Shown here: positions 1 to 7,955 of the stretch, piece by piece
Position numbering within the stretch: the stretch's first letter is position 1
How the letters are laid out: every line of letters begins with the position of its first letter
From: Sphingomonadales bacterium UBA658
Lineage (GTDB): Bacteria; Pseudomonadota; Alphaproteobacteria; Sphingomonadales; Sphingomonadaceae
Length of the DNA: 10,742 nt
Reading direction: 5' to 3'
Assembly: GCA_002299195.1 (NCBI GenBank)
Contig: DBOA01000109.1
Location: 1-10,742 of the forward strand
Translations under genes and position numbers: made by a program
The notes under the pieces: generated by a model
What the model was told of the DNA's origin: nothing
The model's input: the letters and a program-made list of their open reading frames with translations, nothing else
Database searches by the model: none

Positions 1-81
1 GCTGCGACCGAAGAAGCCCCTGCCGACGACAATGTTGTCGATGCAGAATTCTCCGAAGTCGAAGACGACAAGAAAGACTGA
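1..81 (+). CDS. dnaK: Molecular chaperone DnaK (Hsp70), C-terminal end only
   Basis: Only the last 26 codons of the gene lie in the window, ending at TGA 79-81. The residues form the disordered acidic tail typical of proteobacterial DnaK: an Ala/Glu/Asp-rich stretch followed by VVDAEFSEVEDDKKD. The ATPase and peptide-binding domains are outside the window. DnaK is the cytoplasmic ATP-dependent Hsp70 chaperone that receives unfolded clients from DnaJ. The gene directly downstream on the same strand is dnaJ, the standard order in proteobacteria, which strongly supports the call despite the short fragment. Confidence 0.93.
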   Translation, partial: AATEEAPADDNVVDAEFSEVEDDKKD

Positions 82-90
82 TGTTGAAAG

Positions 91-130
91 TTCCCGACGG
101 TCGCCCGCGAAATGCAGCGACGGTCGGGAA
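91..130 (+). repeat. Hairpin in the dnaK-dnaJ spacer
   Basis: Bases 91-104 (TTCCCGACGGTCGC) and 117-130 (GCGACGGTCGGGAA) are inverted repeats of 14 bp with a single mismatch, separated by a 12-base loop. The structure lies between the dnaK stop (81) and the dnaJ start (149). No T-run follows; the next bases are GCCGGGGGG, so it is not a classical intrinsic terminator. It may lower read-through or act as an RNA processing or stabilising site that sets the DnaK:DnaJ ratio. That role is inference. It does not match the CIRCE heat-shock operator. Confidence 0.55.
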
Positions 131-148
131 GCCGGGGGGTAGTCAGTC

Positions 149-1273
149 ATGAATCTTGACATCGATTATTACGAATTGTTGGAAGTCGAGCGGACAGCGG
201 ATGAAAAGACGCTGAAGTCCGCCTATCGCCGGATCGCGATGGAATGCCATCCCGACCGCAATCCCGGCTGCGACAAATCCGAAGCCAGATTTAAGGCGGT
301 CAGCCAGGCCTATGATGTCCTGAAAGATCCGCAAAAACGCGCGGCCTATGATCGTCTTGGCAAAGCCGCGTTTGAAAATGGCGGCATGGGCGGCGGTGGC
401 CAAGGTGGCGCTGGCTTTGGCGACTTTTCCGACATATTCGAAAGCTTTTTCGGCGATGCCTTTGGCGGACGTCAGCGTGGCCCTGCGCGCGGTGCAGACT
501 TGCGCTATGATCTCGAAATTTCACTCGACCAGGCGTTCCACGGCAAGGATGCCGAAATCACCATCGACGTGGCGACGGCTTGCGGCACCTGTGAAGGGAC
601 GGGCGCAACACCGGGTTCGGGCAAGCGCCGTTGCAACCTGTGCGCGGGTCACGGCAAGGTGCGCGCGCAGCAAGGTTTCTTCGTCGTCGAACGGACTTGC
701 CCGACCTGTCATGGCCGGGGTGAGGTTATCGAAGACCCATGCCGTGTCTGTGCCGGCGAAGGCCGCAAGGACGAACGCAAGACCATATCCGTAAATATTC
801 CGCCCGGCGTCGATGAAGGCACCCGCATTCGCGTTGCGGGCAAGGGCGAAGCTGGGCCTTATGGCGCGGCCGCCGGTGACCTCTACATCTTCATCCATCT
901 GTCGCGGCACAAGGTGTTTGAGCGCGACGGTACGACATTGTTCTGCCGTGTGCCCGTAAGCTTCACCACAGCGGCGCTGGGCGGCGAAATCCGTATTCCG
1001 GGCCTCGATGGTGCTGAACACCTCATCATCGTTCCAGAGGGCATTCAGTCGGGCAAACAGCTGCGCCAGCGCGGGGCAGGGATGCCTGTCCTGCAAGGAC
1101 GTGGACGCGGCGATATGGTCATTCAAATCGATGTTGAAACGCCGTCCAAGCTGTCAGCGCGCCAGAAAGAGATCTTGCGTGAGTTCCGAGAAACCGAAAC
1201 CGGTGAGGAATGCCCGCAATCGACTGGCTTTTTTGATAAGCTTAAAGGGATTTGGGACGGCATCGCGACGTGA
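149..1273 (+). CDS. dnaJ: Chaperone protein DnaJ (Hsp40)
   Basis: This is a full-length type I J-protein of 374 aa, the usual size. The J domain occupies residues 5-70 with the HPD motif at 34-36, which stimulates DnaK ATPase activity. A Gly/Phe-rich linker covers about 77-115. The zinc-binding domain carries four CxxC pairs at C145/C148, C162/C165, C184/C187 and C198/C201. The two-lobed substrate-binding region follows from about 205 to 340. The C-terminal tail (FFDKLKGIWDG) resembles sphingomonad DnaJ as I recall it. The protein acts in the cytoplasm, delivering unfolded clients to DnaK with GrpE as partner. The ATG at 149 gives the expected IDYYELLEV beginning. A G-run at 134-139 lies 9 bases upstream and is a weak ribosome site. 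The gene sits 67 bases after dnaK and is probably co-transcribed with it. Confidence 0.98.
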   Translation: MNLDIDYYELLEVERTADEKTLKSAYRRIAMECHPDRNPGCDKSEARFKAVSQAYDVLKDPQKRAAYDRLGKAAFENGGMGGGGQGGAGFGDFSDIFESFFGDAFGGRQRGPARGADLRYDLEISLDQAFHGKDAEITIDVATACGTCEGTGATPGSGKRRCNLCAGHGKVRAQQGFFVVERTCPTCHGRGEVIEDPCRVCAGEGRKDERKTISVNIPPGVDEGTRIRVAGKGEAGPYGAAAGDLYIFIHLSRHKVFERDGTTLFCRVPVSFTTAALGGEIRIPGLDGAEHLIIVPEGIQSGKQLRQRGAGMPVLQGRGRGDMVIQIDVETPSKLSARQKEILREFRETETGEECPQSTGFFDKLKGIWDGIAT

Positions 1274-1290
1274 TTGCGATATGGTGAAAT

Positions 1291-1318
1291 GATTGGTCAG
1301 ATTGCGATCTGATCAATC
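1291..1318. terminator. Possible bidirectional hairpin between dnaJ and the patatin gene
   Basis: Bases 1291-1302 (GATTGGTCAGAT) pair with 1307-1318 (ATCTGATCAATC) around the 4-base loop TGCG. This is 12 pairs, one of them G.T when read as plus-strand RNA. It lies 18 bases beyond the dnaJ stop and spans the stop codon of the convergent patatin gene (1297-1299). There is no U-tract on either side and the stem is rather AT-rich, so a terminator role is plausible but weakly supported. Confidence 0.35.
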
Positions 1319-3637
1319 TCGTTCCGCAATGATGCGATCAGGGTCTGGACATATTTCAGCCGATCCTGCTCCTCATCCAATATCGCATGGAAGGCGAGCC
1401 TTTTGTAGGCCCGCACTCTGCTTTCGGCGAAGTCATGACCGGCGGGAAGGGACGACACCAAAATGTCGATGAGCCGTTCCGCCCCGTGCAACCGTCCCCA
1501 CAGATAATCATTCTCGCGATAGGACCGGCTGAAAAACGCGCCGAAATTGTTGAATTCCATGCCCTTCAACGTGGCTGCGGCGCCACCTTGGTGGATGGAG
1601 TTGCAGTCTTCGGGTGAAATGCGGTCGACTTTGACGGGGTCAAATTCGTCGAACCCTTCGTCCTGCAATAATGGCAAGGTCGCGATATCGTACAGCGCAT
1701 AACCCAGATAGCCAAGCAGCATGGCCCGCCGCGCCTCCACCGGCAGGGCGAGGAGCGCGGCGCACAATATCGCATCGACACGAAGGTCCGTTTGGACAAG
1801 GTCGCGCTGTGCCGCCAAATGGTTCATGAGCCCGGCCGGATTGGAGACGCCCGCCTTTGCGGCAATGGCGAAATCGACCCCTAGAAATTCGGCTGTTTCC
1901 AGATCCAGATACATCGCCAGACAGCGATAAATAGCATCACGTATCTGTGTGATGTCGCTTTCAGGTACGTCGATGACATTTTCGACCTCCTCCGTCAGAT
2001 GCCGTGCAAGGAAGCGGAGCCGGCGAATTCTGAACCGAAGATCATGCGCGCCAAAAAAAGCGATGGACTGTTTGGTCGCTTGCTTGCCGCTGTCATGCGG
2101 CATGCGGTCCAATCCCCGTGTCCTGATTTCGGCCCACAAAGCCGCTCTCAAGTCGCGGAAAAACCCGTTATTTGCATCGGGCAGGCTGCGACGCGCGGTC
2201 GCCACAATATCGTCGACGACGCCCGCAAGCTTGAGGTGGCCATAAGCACGGTAGCTGAAGCCAGCGGCAAGTATCGCCTTTTCCTGCGCAGATTGGCGCC
2301 ATTTCTGCATGCGGACGGCAGTCGTCTGGCTCAGGAACCAAGTCTTGCCCAGCAGTGCCTCCACAGTGGTTTCGACTTCATTCCTTAAGCTGTCGATCAC
2401 CTGTCGCATCCGCTCGATCCGTTCCGACCGGCCCGTGATTTTTTCCAAGCTATCGCGGATCGGTTGCTCCCGCGGGATGTTCGATGTCGCGCCAAATATC
2501 GTTGCGAAAAAGCCGGGTGGTTTGCGCGGGTTGTCGGCGCTGCCATCTGCGTTGCGCCGACCGAAGCGGAAACTTGGGCGGCCGGGCTTTGGGTCAATGT
2601 AGACAAAGCGGCGGTCGACTTCGCGCCGCGCGGGGCGGTTGCGCAGGGCAGCAATCGCCTGATTAAACGGGGCGTTGGCGAGCACGGAACCGTCAATCAG
2701 CATTGTGTCTTCCGCTGCGTTGGCGGCAAATCGCTGCGGCAATATACGCTTCAGAAATGCGTTCCGCCCCAGCCACGGCACATTTTCACGCGCCAGCAAT
2801 CGGTCAAGTTCACGCACCGAAAAGGGCGGGAACGCTCCCGGGAAGCTCGCGGTCGCACGTGCCGCAAAGATGAGTTCGGCCATATCGGCAAGGCCCGTCC
2901 GCCCGCGTGTCGAAAAGTCGACGGTGATCCGGTGCTCGGACTCCGTCACCTCGGGTGGGCTGTTCAGGCGCAAGATTTGATCATGCCCGTTAAAATCTGT
3001 GACCGTCACAAACAGGTCGAGCGGTTGGTTGATCGGCAAAAGCGGCGATCCGGCTTTACTCGCCGCCATGGCCTTCAACGCATCCAACAATAGCTTGGAA
3101 AAAACATTGCCGCCAAAGGGCGGCGCGAACCAGCGGGCACGAACAAAGCGCGACAGCTTGGTTGCTACCTCGTCTTGTGCTTCCTTGGCGACCGTCCGTT
3201 GGACAGTCCCGCCGCGCCGCCGCAATATCATCCACGCAATCGGTGTTGCCCAAAATTTGGAGAAGCGCGACAGCGGGCGGGCATCGGGGTCAAGCAGGAC
3301 GTCCACATCGGCCATTTCAAGCCACATGTCGGTCAGCGGCTCCAGCGACTGCCCTGTGACAATGGCTTGGGACAGAAATATGCCGTTAATGCCGCCTGCG
3401 CTTGAACCGGCGATAATATCCGTGAGCACGCGCAGCTTCGTCCCGCTGACCTGCGACATTTCGGCGAGGAGGTCGTGATAGACGGACTCGCTGCCCCGGG
3501 GCGGCAGGCGCTGCATCATGGAATGCGCGGCTGGCGCGGACCATATGCCAAATCTCGCGCGTGACGCCATGCATGTAGATGGCAAGGCTTACCCCGCCAT
3601 AACAAATGAGCGCCAGCCGAAGTTCTTTTTCACGCAT
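1297..3637 (-). pseudogene. Patatin-like phospholipase (DUF3376 type), frameshifted
   Basis: Patatin-like enzymes are Ser-Asp acyl hydrolases acting on phospholipids or other lipid esters. The long open frame begins only at a TTG at 3585, and its first roughly 30 residues look like nonsense. The true N-terminus is in another frame: ATG at 3637 starts MREKELRLALICYGGVSLAI, which contains the glycine-rich oxyanion-hole segment and runs to about residue 48 (HDAAPAAPG). Dropping one base from the CCCCGGGG run at 3494-3501 joins it smoothly to SESVYHDLLAEM and gives a 779-residue protein of normal family layout. In that repaired numbering the nucleophile motif GSSAG has its Ser at 79 and the catalytic Asp of DGS is near 315. 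The rest is a long helical C-terminal region. Without repair, translation from 3637 stops after 83 residues, and the downstream frame lacks the oxyanion hole. The cause may be a real mutation, a sequencing error or, less likely, programmed shifting. No clear Shine-Dalgarno precedes 3637. The family assignment is firm; the substrate is unknown. Confidence 0.85.
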
Positions 3638-3730
3638 GCCAATGGTGTGACAGCGCCAGCGGTCGTGCGCAAGCACCGATGCGTGCTTTTTACGGCTTGA
3701 GTTCTTGATATGTTCTGATAGTTTCCGTCT

Positions 3731-5095
3731 ATGGCAAAGGCAAAGCGCAAATATGTATGTCAGGCATGCGGTTCAGAAGCGAACCGTTGGCAGGGGCAAT
3801 GTGACGACTGCGGCGAATGGAATACGCTGGCGGAGGAAGCGAGCGCGACGGTCTTTGAGCTGAAACATCATTTGCATTCGGGCGGACGTTCGGTGGAACT
3901 GTCGGGGCTGAACACCGACATCAAACTACCCGATCGCGCTTCGACCGGCATCGCTGAGTTCGACCGCGCGCTGGGTGGTGGCCTTGTGCCGGGATCAGCG
4001 ACTTTGCTGGGCGGTGACCCGGGCATTGGTAAGTCTACTTTGCTGTTGCAGGCGGCGGCCAATCTGGCGCGGCGTGGGTTGAGCGTTGCGTATATTTCGG
4101 GTGAAGAGGCTGTCGACCAAGTGCGTTTGCGCGCACGGCGGCTTGGGCTGGGCGATGCGCCGGTGCAATTGGCGGCGGCAACGTCGGTCCGCGACATATT
4201 GACCACCATGGGGAAGGGCGCGCCGCCAGCTTTGTTGGTCATCGACTCGATCCAGACGATGCACAGCGATTTGATTGAAGGCGCGCCGGGCACCGTCAGC
4301 CAAGTGCGGGCATCGGCGCAAGAGCTGATCCGTTTTGCCAAAGAGCGTGGCTCTGCATTGATGCTCGTTGGCCATGTCACCAAAGACGGAACGATTGCCG
4401 GACCGCGCGTGCTTGAACATATGGTCGATACGGTGCTGGCGTTTGAAGGTGAGCGAAGCCATCAATATCGCATATTGCGCGCATCTAAGAACCGCTTTGG
4501 CGGCACCGATGAGATTGGCGTTTTCGCCATGGCGGAAGAGGGCCTGACCGAGGTTGGCAACCCAAGCGCATTGTTCCTGACGGACCGTGCAGAGCAAGTG
4601 ACTGGCGCAACGGTGTTTCCGGCGTTGGAAGGGACGCGGCCAGTGCTCGTTGAAATTCAGGCGCTCACTGTGCGCCTATCCAGCGGTGCCACGCCGCGCC
4701 GCGCCGTGGTCGGATGGGACAGCGGACGGCTCGCCATGATATTGGCGGTGTTAGAGGCGCGCTGTGGCCTTAGCTTTTCGACTGCTGAAGTATATCTGAA
4801 CATCGCCGGCGGATACCGCATTTCGGACCCTGCGGCGGACCTTGCGGTGGCGGCGGCGCTGGTATCGGCATTGGCCGAGCGGCCCTTGCCGTCGGATGCT
4901 GTCCTGTTTGGGGAAGTCGCCTTGTCTGGCGAAATTCGTCCCGTCGCGCATGGCGCATTGCGTTTGAAGGAATCGGCCAAGCTTGGCTTTAGCCGGGCAC
5001 TTGTGCCGCCATCGGTGAAGGGACAGTCGGGAATTTCCACGCAAGAGTTCCGCACGCTGGCCAATCTCGTTGACCATATGCTGGGACGTCACTAA
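3731..5095 (+). CDS. radA: DNA repair protein RadA
   Basis: RadA is a RecA-like DnaB-type helicase that promotes branch migration during homologous recombination and recombinational repair in the cytoplasm. The 454-residue length is normal. An N-terminal zinc finger has C10, C13, C24 and C27. The ATPase core has Walker A GGDPGIGKST at 94-103 and Walker B LLVID ending at D172. The RadA-specific KNRFG motif is at 253-257. A C-terminal Lon-protease-like domain covers about 290-454 and serves as a scaffold in RadA rather than a protease. The ATG at 3731 gives the canonical MAKAKRKYVCQACG beginning. No Shine-Dalgarno is visible in the bases before it (GATAGTTTCCGTCT). The gene diverges from the patatin gene across 93 bases and leads a plus-strand run into cvpA 117 bases later. 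Confidence 0.98.
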   Translation: MAKAKRKYVCQACGSEANRWQGQCDDCGEWNTLAEEASATVFELKHHLHSGGRSVELSGLNTDIKLPDRASTGIAEFDRALGGGLVPGSATLLGGDPGIGKSTLLLQAAANLARRGLSVAYISGEEAVDQVRLRARRLGLGDAPVQLAAATSVRDILTTMGKGAPPALLVIDSIQTMHSDLIEGAPGTVSQVRASAQELIRFAKERGSALMLVGHVTKDGTIAGPRVLEHMVDTVLAFEGERSHQYRILRASKNRFGGTDEIGVFAMAEEGLTEVGNPSALFLTDRAEQVTGATVFPALEGTRPVLVEIQALTVRLSSGATPRRAVVGWDSGRLAMILAVLEARCGLSFSTAEVYLNIAGGYRISDPAADLAVAAALVSALAERPLPSDAVLFGEVALSGEIRPVAHGALRLKESAKLGFSRALVPPSVKGQSGISTQEFRTLANLVDHMLGRH

Positions 5096-5212
5096 ATCTG
5101 TTTTTAGGCCATGTCATATGCGACGGAAATCAAGCGGTTTAGCGGCTTGAATGGCGACATGAGCGCACTGCGGATGAGGTGCGACGGATTATAGATTGGG
5201 CAGCAGCTTCAC

Positions 5213-5737
5213 ATGACCGCATTTGACATCATTGTATTTTTCCTAATCGGCAGCGGCGCCGTTTTCGGCTTATTGCGCGGTTTTGTGCAAGAGACGCTGT
5301 CGATGATTGCATGGATATTGGTTATCGCCGGCGTCCGCGTGCTGCACGCCCCTGCCACGTCTGCGCTGGCGGAAACCATTGGGTCGGAAACAAGCGCGGC
5401 CATTGCGGCATTTCTTGCGATTGTTATCGTCATCTATGCACTTGGTAGATGGATCGCGAAATCACTTGGTGCGCGATCGCGCAAATCGCTTTTAGGGCCA
5501 TTTGACCGTGTCTTGGGTTTTGGCTTTGGAATGTTGAAGGGGCTGATGATGGCGACCCTCATATTCCTGTTGCTCGTCATGGGTTATGGCATGTTCCTTG
5601 GCGCGGATGAGGAGCGCCCTGAATGGATGACACAATCACGCACCTATCCGCTGTTGAACGCAAGCGGGACAGCCATGTCTGATTTCGTTCGGGAGAACCG
5701 CGGGGCCGAGGATGAAGCCGCGGGAACAAACGAGTGA
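5213..5737 (+). CDS. cvpA: CvpA family inner-membrane protein
   Basis: This 174-residue protein has about four hydrophobic segments, near residues 5-25, 30-48, 60-80 and 102-125. The signature FDRVLGFGFGMLKG stands before the last one, as in CvpA/colicin V production proteins. E. coli CvpA is needed for colicin V export, and relatives affect envelope stress and purine-linked phenotypes, but the molecular activity is not known. The hydrophilic C-terminal tail is acidic and charged. In many alphaproteobacteria radA is followed by cvpA and then purF; here radA-cvpA is kept but purF is absent. The start at ATG 5213 has only a weak GGG about 12 bases upstream. The stop TGA overlaps the GTG start of the next gene, suggesting translational coupling. 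Confidence 0.9.
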   Translation: MTAFDIIVFFLIGSGAVFGLLRGFVQETLSMIAWILVIAGVRVLHAPATSALAETIGSETSAAIAAFLAIVIVIYALGRWIAKSLGARSRKSLLGPFDRVLGFGFGMLKGLMMATLIFLLLVMGYGMFLGADEERPEWMTQSRTYPLLNASGTAMSDFVRENRGAEDEAAGTNE

Positions 5738-6168
5738 GCGGTTCCGCTCTCTACAATCGCGATATACTACGCCTTGCGACCGCGTTGGTCGCAAATGACC
5801 GCCTTGAAAATCCCGAAGGGTCGGCAGAGGTGCGATCCCCGGTTTGCGGAAGCCGGATGCAGGCCGATGTTTCTACGGACGCAAGCGGGCATATACGCGG
5901 GCTGGCCCTGCGCGCAAATGCCTGCGCCTTGGGGCAGGCCTCGGCTGCCATTTTGCGGCAGAACGCCGACGGGTTGAACCTATCGATGCTTAATGAACTG
6001 CGCGATGGCATTGCCCAAGCATTACGGCGCGAGGGCGCGATGCCCGATATTTGGCCTGAACTGGATCTGCTTTCGGCGGCGAGCGATTATCCGTCACGAC
6101 ATGCGGCCATCTTGCTGCCTTATGATGCGGTTCTGGCTGCGGCGCAGAATATCAAAGAGAAAAGCTGA
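5734..6168 (+). CDS. IscU/NifU-N-like iron-sulfur scaffold homologue, partly degenerate
   Basis: The 144-residue protein has the layout of the IscU/SufU/NifU N-terminal fold. C38 in SPVCGSRM corresponds to IscU C37, and C64 in ANACALGQASAA corresponds to IscU C63. H123 in RHAAILLPYDAV matches IscU H105. However, the position of IscU D39 is Ser here (CGS instead of CGD), and the position of C106 is Ala124. There are only two cysteines in the whole protein. It therefore keeps a partial ligand set and may not build a cluster the way IscU does; a carrier, regulatory or sulfur-transfer role is possible. Similar proteins are, from memory, annotated in sphingomonads as iron-sulfur cluster assembly scaffold. 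The GTG start at 5734 overlaps the cvpA stop by four bases (GTGA), with GGGA about 8 bases upstream. No isc or suf genes are nearby. Family confidence is good; function is uncertain. Confidence 0.8.
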   Translation: MSGSALYNRDILRLATALVANDRLENPEGSAEVRSPVCGSRMQADVSTDASGHIRGLALRANACALGQASAAILRQNADGLNLSMLNELRDGIAQALRREGAMPDIWPELDLLSAASDYPSRHAAILLPYDAVLAAAQNIKEKS

Positions 6169-7955
6169 TGGAGGACGCGCCGCATAATCTTGTTGCGGAC
6201 GTGATGCTCGGCGGAGTTGTGTTGCTGGGTGCGGCGCTGATTGCCGTTCTTGTTTTCCGCCGTCTGGGGCTTGGAGCTGTGCTTGGGTATCTGGTTGCCG
6301 GTATCGCCATCGGTCCGGACGGACTTGGCCTGATTGGCGCGCCTGAGACGATATTGGCCTATTCGGAAATCGGCATCATATTGCTGCTTTTCCTTGTCGG
6401 GCTGGAACTATCGCCCAGCCGGTTGTGGCTGTTGCGCAGGGATATTTTGTTATTTGGTCCGCTGCAGGTGACGCTCTGCGGCCTTGGCATGTTTGCGATC
6501 ATTCGCTTCGCCATGCCGACCTTCAGCTGGGAAGCGGCGTTGGTGCTTGGCCTCCCGCTTGCCTTATCATCCACCGCGCAGGTGCTGCCGCTGCTGCAAT
6601 CGCGTGGCCGCATGAAAACAGACTATGGTGAAAAAAGCTTCTCCATCCTGTTGTTTCAGGACATTTCGATTGTCCCATTGCTGACGATTGTAGCGGCATT
6701 GTCGCGTGCGCCGGCAGATGAAGGCGCCATCACGGGCTGGCGGCTGGTTCTATATGCTATCCTCGCCATATTGGGCTTGGTGCTCGCCGGGCGCTATTTG
6801 CTGTCGCCATTGTTGCGGCTCGTCGGCAAGATTTCCGAACGCGAACTGTTCATCGTCACAGGGCTGTTCACGGTTTGCGTCAGCGCGGCGGTCATGCAGT
6901 CGATTGGCGTATCGCCTGCATTGGGGGCGTTTGTTGCAGGCGTCATGCTTGCAGAATCGCCGTACCGGCATGAGCTGGAGGCGGATATTGATCCGTTTCG
7001 ATCAATCCTGCTGGGTCTGTTTTTCCTTGCGGTTGGCATGTTGCTGGATGTCGACGTCATTCTTGCCCAGCCGCTATTTGTTGCGGGGCTTGCGATGGCG
7101 TTGGTCGCTGTCAAAATTACCATCATCTTTGCGCTTGGCCGGTTCTTTGGATTGAAGAGCAAGCCGTCCATCATCATGGCCATGCTGTTGAGCCAGGGCG
7201 GTGAATTCGCATTTGTGTTGTTCACGGCGGCGCAACAGGCATTGTTGATTGAGCCGGAGGCTGCGAGCCTATTTGGCGCAGTGGTAACGCTGTCGATGGC
7301 GTCGACGCCTTTCTTGATGATTATTGCTGGCAAGTTGGCGGCGCATAAGCCCAACATTGCAGCCCAGCTTGATGACCCCGCGTTGGCGTCACAAGCCAAT
7401 GTCATCATCGTTGGCCATGGCCGGTTCGGCCAACAAGTGTCGCAGATCATGCAGGCCGCAGGGCGTTCGGTGACGCTGATCGATGTTAACCCGCGAACAA
7501 TCGACACAAGCGGCGAATTTGGTTTCAAAGTCTTCTACGGCGATGGGACGCGCGTTGATTTGTTGCAGCGGGCGGGTGGCGAGGACGCGCAGGCGATATT
7601 CTTCTGCATCGACGACCGGCATATGACCGCAGAGTCGCTCATGCCCGTTCGTGAGACATTTCCGCGTACCAAGCTGTTTGTGCGCGCACATGACCGGCAA
7701 CAGGCGCTGGCGTTGATGGAAGATGATGGCATCAGTATCATCCGCGAACTTTTTGAATCGTCGATCCGCATGTCGGTCGATGCGCTTAAATTCTTCGGAA
7801 CCGACCGCGAGGCTATTCATGAAATCATCGCCGAATTCCGCCGACGCGACCGAAGCCGTCTAAAAGCGCAGTTCTCCAGCGGTGATTTGCACGCCGGTAA
7901 ACGGCACAGCTTTGGTGGTGATGATTCGGATGATTTCCTGATCGCTCAGTATTGA
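6168..7955 (+). CDS. CPA2 cation:proton antiporter with RCK/TrkA-N domain (KefB/KefC-like)
   Basis: This inner-membrane transporter of 595 residues has the size of KefB/KefC and YbaL proteins. Residues about 10-390 form the multi-helix Na+/H+ exchanger domain, including the conserved LLFQD at 161-165. The Kef-type regulatory loop is present (HELEADIDPF, 268-277), followed by LLGLFFLAVGM. A cytosolic Rossmann RCK domain begins near 411 with GHGRFGQ at 416-422 and the acidic strand end at D439, expected to bind a dinucleotide. Kef systems in E. coli export K+ in exchange for H+ and are gated by glutathione adducts. Whether this one responds to glutathione cannot be read from the sequence. No KefF or KefG ancillary oxidoreductase gene is adjacent. 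The start ATG shares one base with the preceding stop (TGATG), indicating coupling. The 3' end overlaps aroB by 10 bases. Confidence 0.92.
   Translation: MEDAPHNLVADVMLGGVVLLGAALIAVLVFRRLGLGAVLGYLVAGIAIGPDGLGLIGAPETILAYSEIGIILLLFLVGLELSPSRLWLLRRDILLFGPLQVTLCGLGMFAIIRFAMPTFSWEAALVLGLPLALSSTAQVLPLLQSRGRMKTDYGEKSFSILLFQDISIVPLLTIVAALSRAPADEGAITGWRLVLYAILAILGLVLAGRYLLSPLLRLVGKISERELFIVTGLFTVCVSAAVMQSIGVSPALGAFVAGVMLAESPYRHELEADIDPFRSILLGLFFLAVGMLLDVDVILAQPLFVAGLAMALVAVKITIIFALGRFFGLKSKPSIIMAMLLSQGGEFAFVLFTAAQQALLIEPEAASLFGAVVTLSMASTPFLMIIAGKLAAHKPNIAAQLDDPALASQANVIIVGHGRFGQQVSQIMQAAGRSVTLIDVNPRTIDTSGEFGFKVFYGDGTRVDLLQRAGGEDAQAIFFCIDDRHMTAESLMPVRETFPRTKLFVRAHDRQQALALMEDDGISIIRELFESSIRMSVDALKFFGTDREAIHEIIAEFRRRDRSRLKAQFSSGDLHAGKRHSFGGDDSDDFLIAQY

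Noticed and set aside
91..130. CIRCE or other known heat-shock operator
   Set aside because: The arms do not match TTAGCACTC-N9-GAGTGCTAA, and the element is internal to the operon.
521..1126. Minus-strand frame of about 200 codons inside dnaJ
   Set aside because: Lies fully antisense to an unambiguous DnaJ; a GC-driven shadow frame.
1272..1308. Direct repeat GATTGCGAT at 1272-1280 and 1300-1308
   Set aside because: Only 9 bases and two copies; the second copy overlaps the hairpin. Not evidence of an attachment site.
5111..5194. A 27-codon ATG frame (MSYATEIKRF...) between radA and cvpA
   Set aside because: Very short, no ribosome site, no hydrophobic segment or recognisable motif; likely chance.
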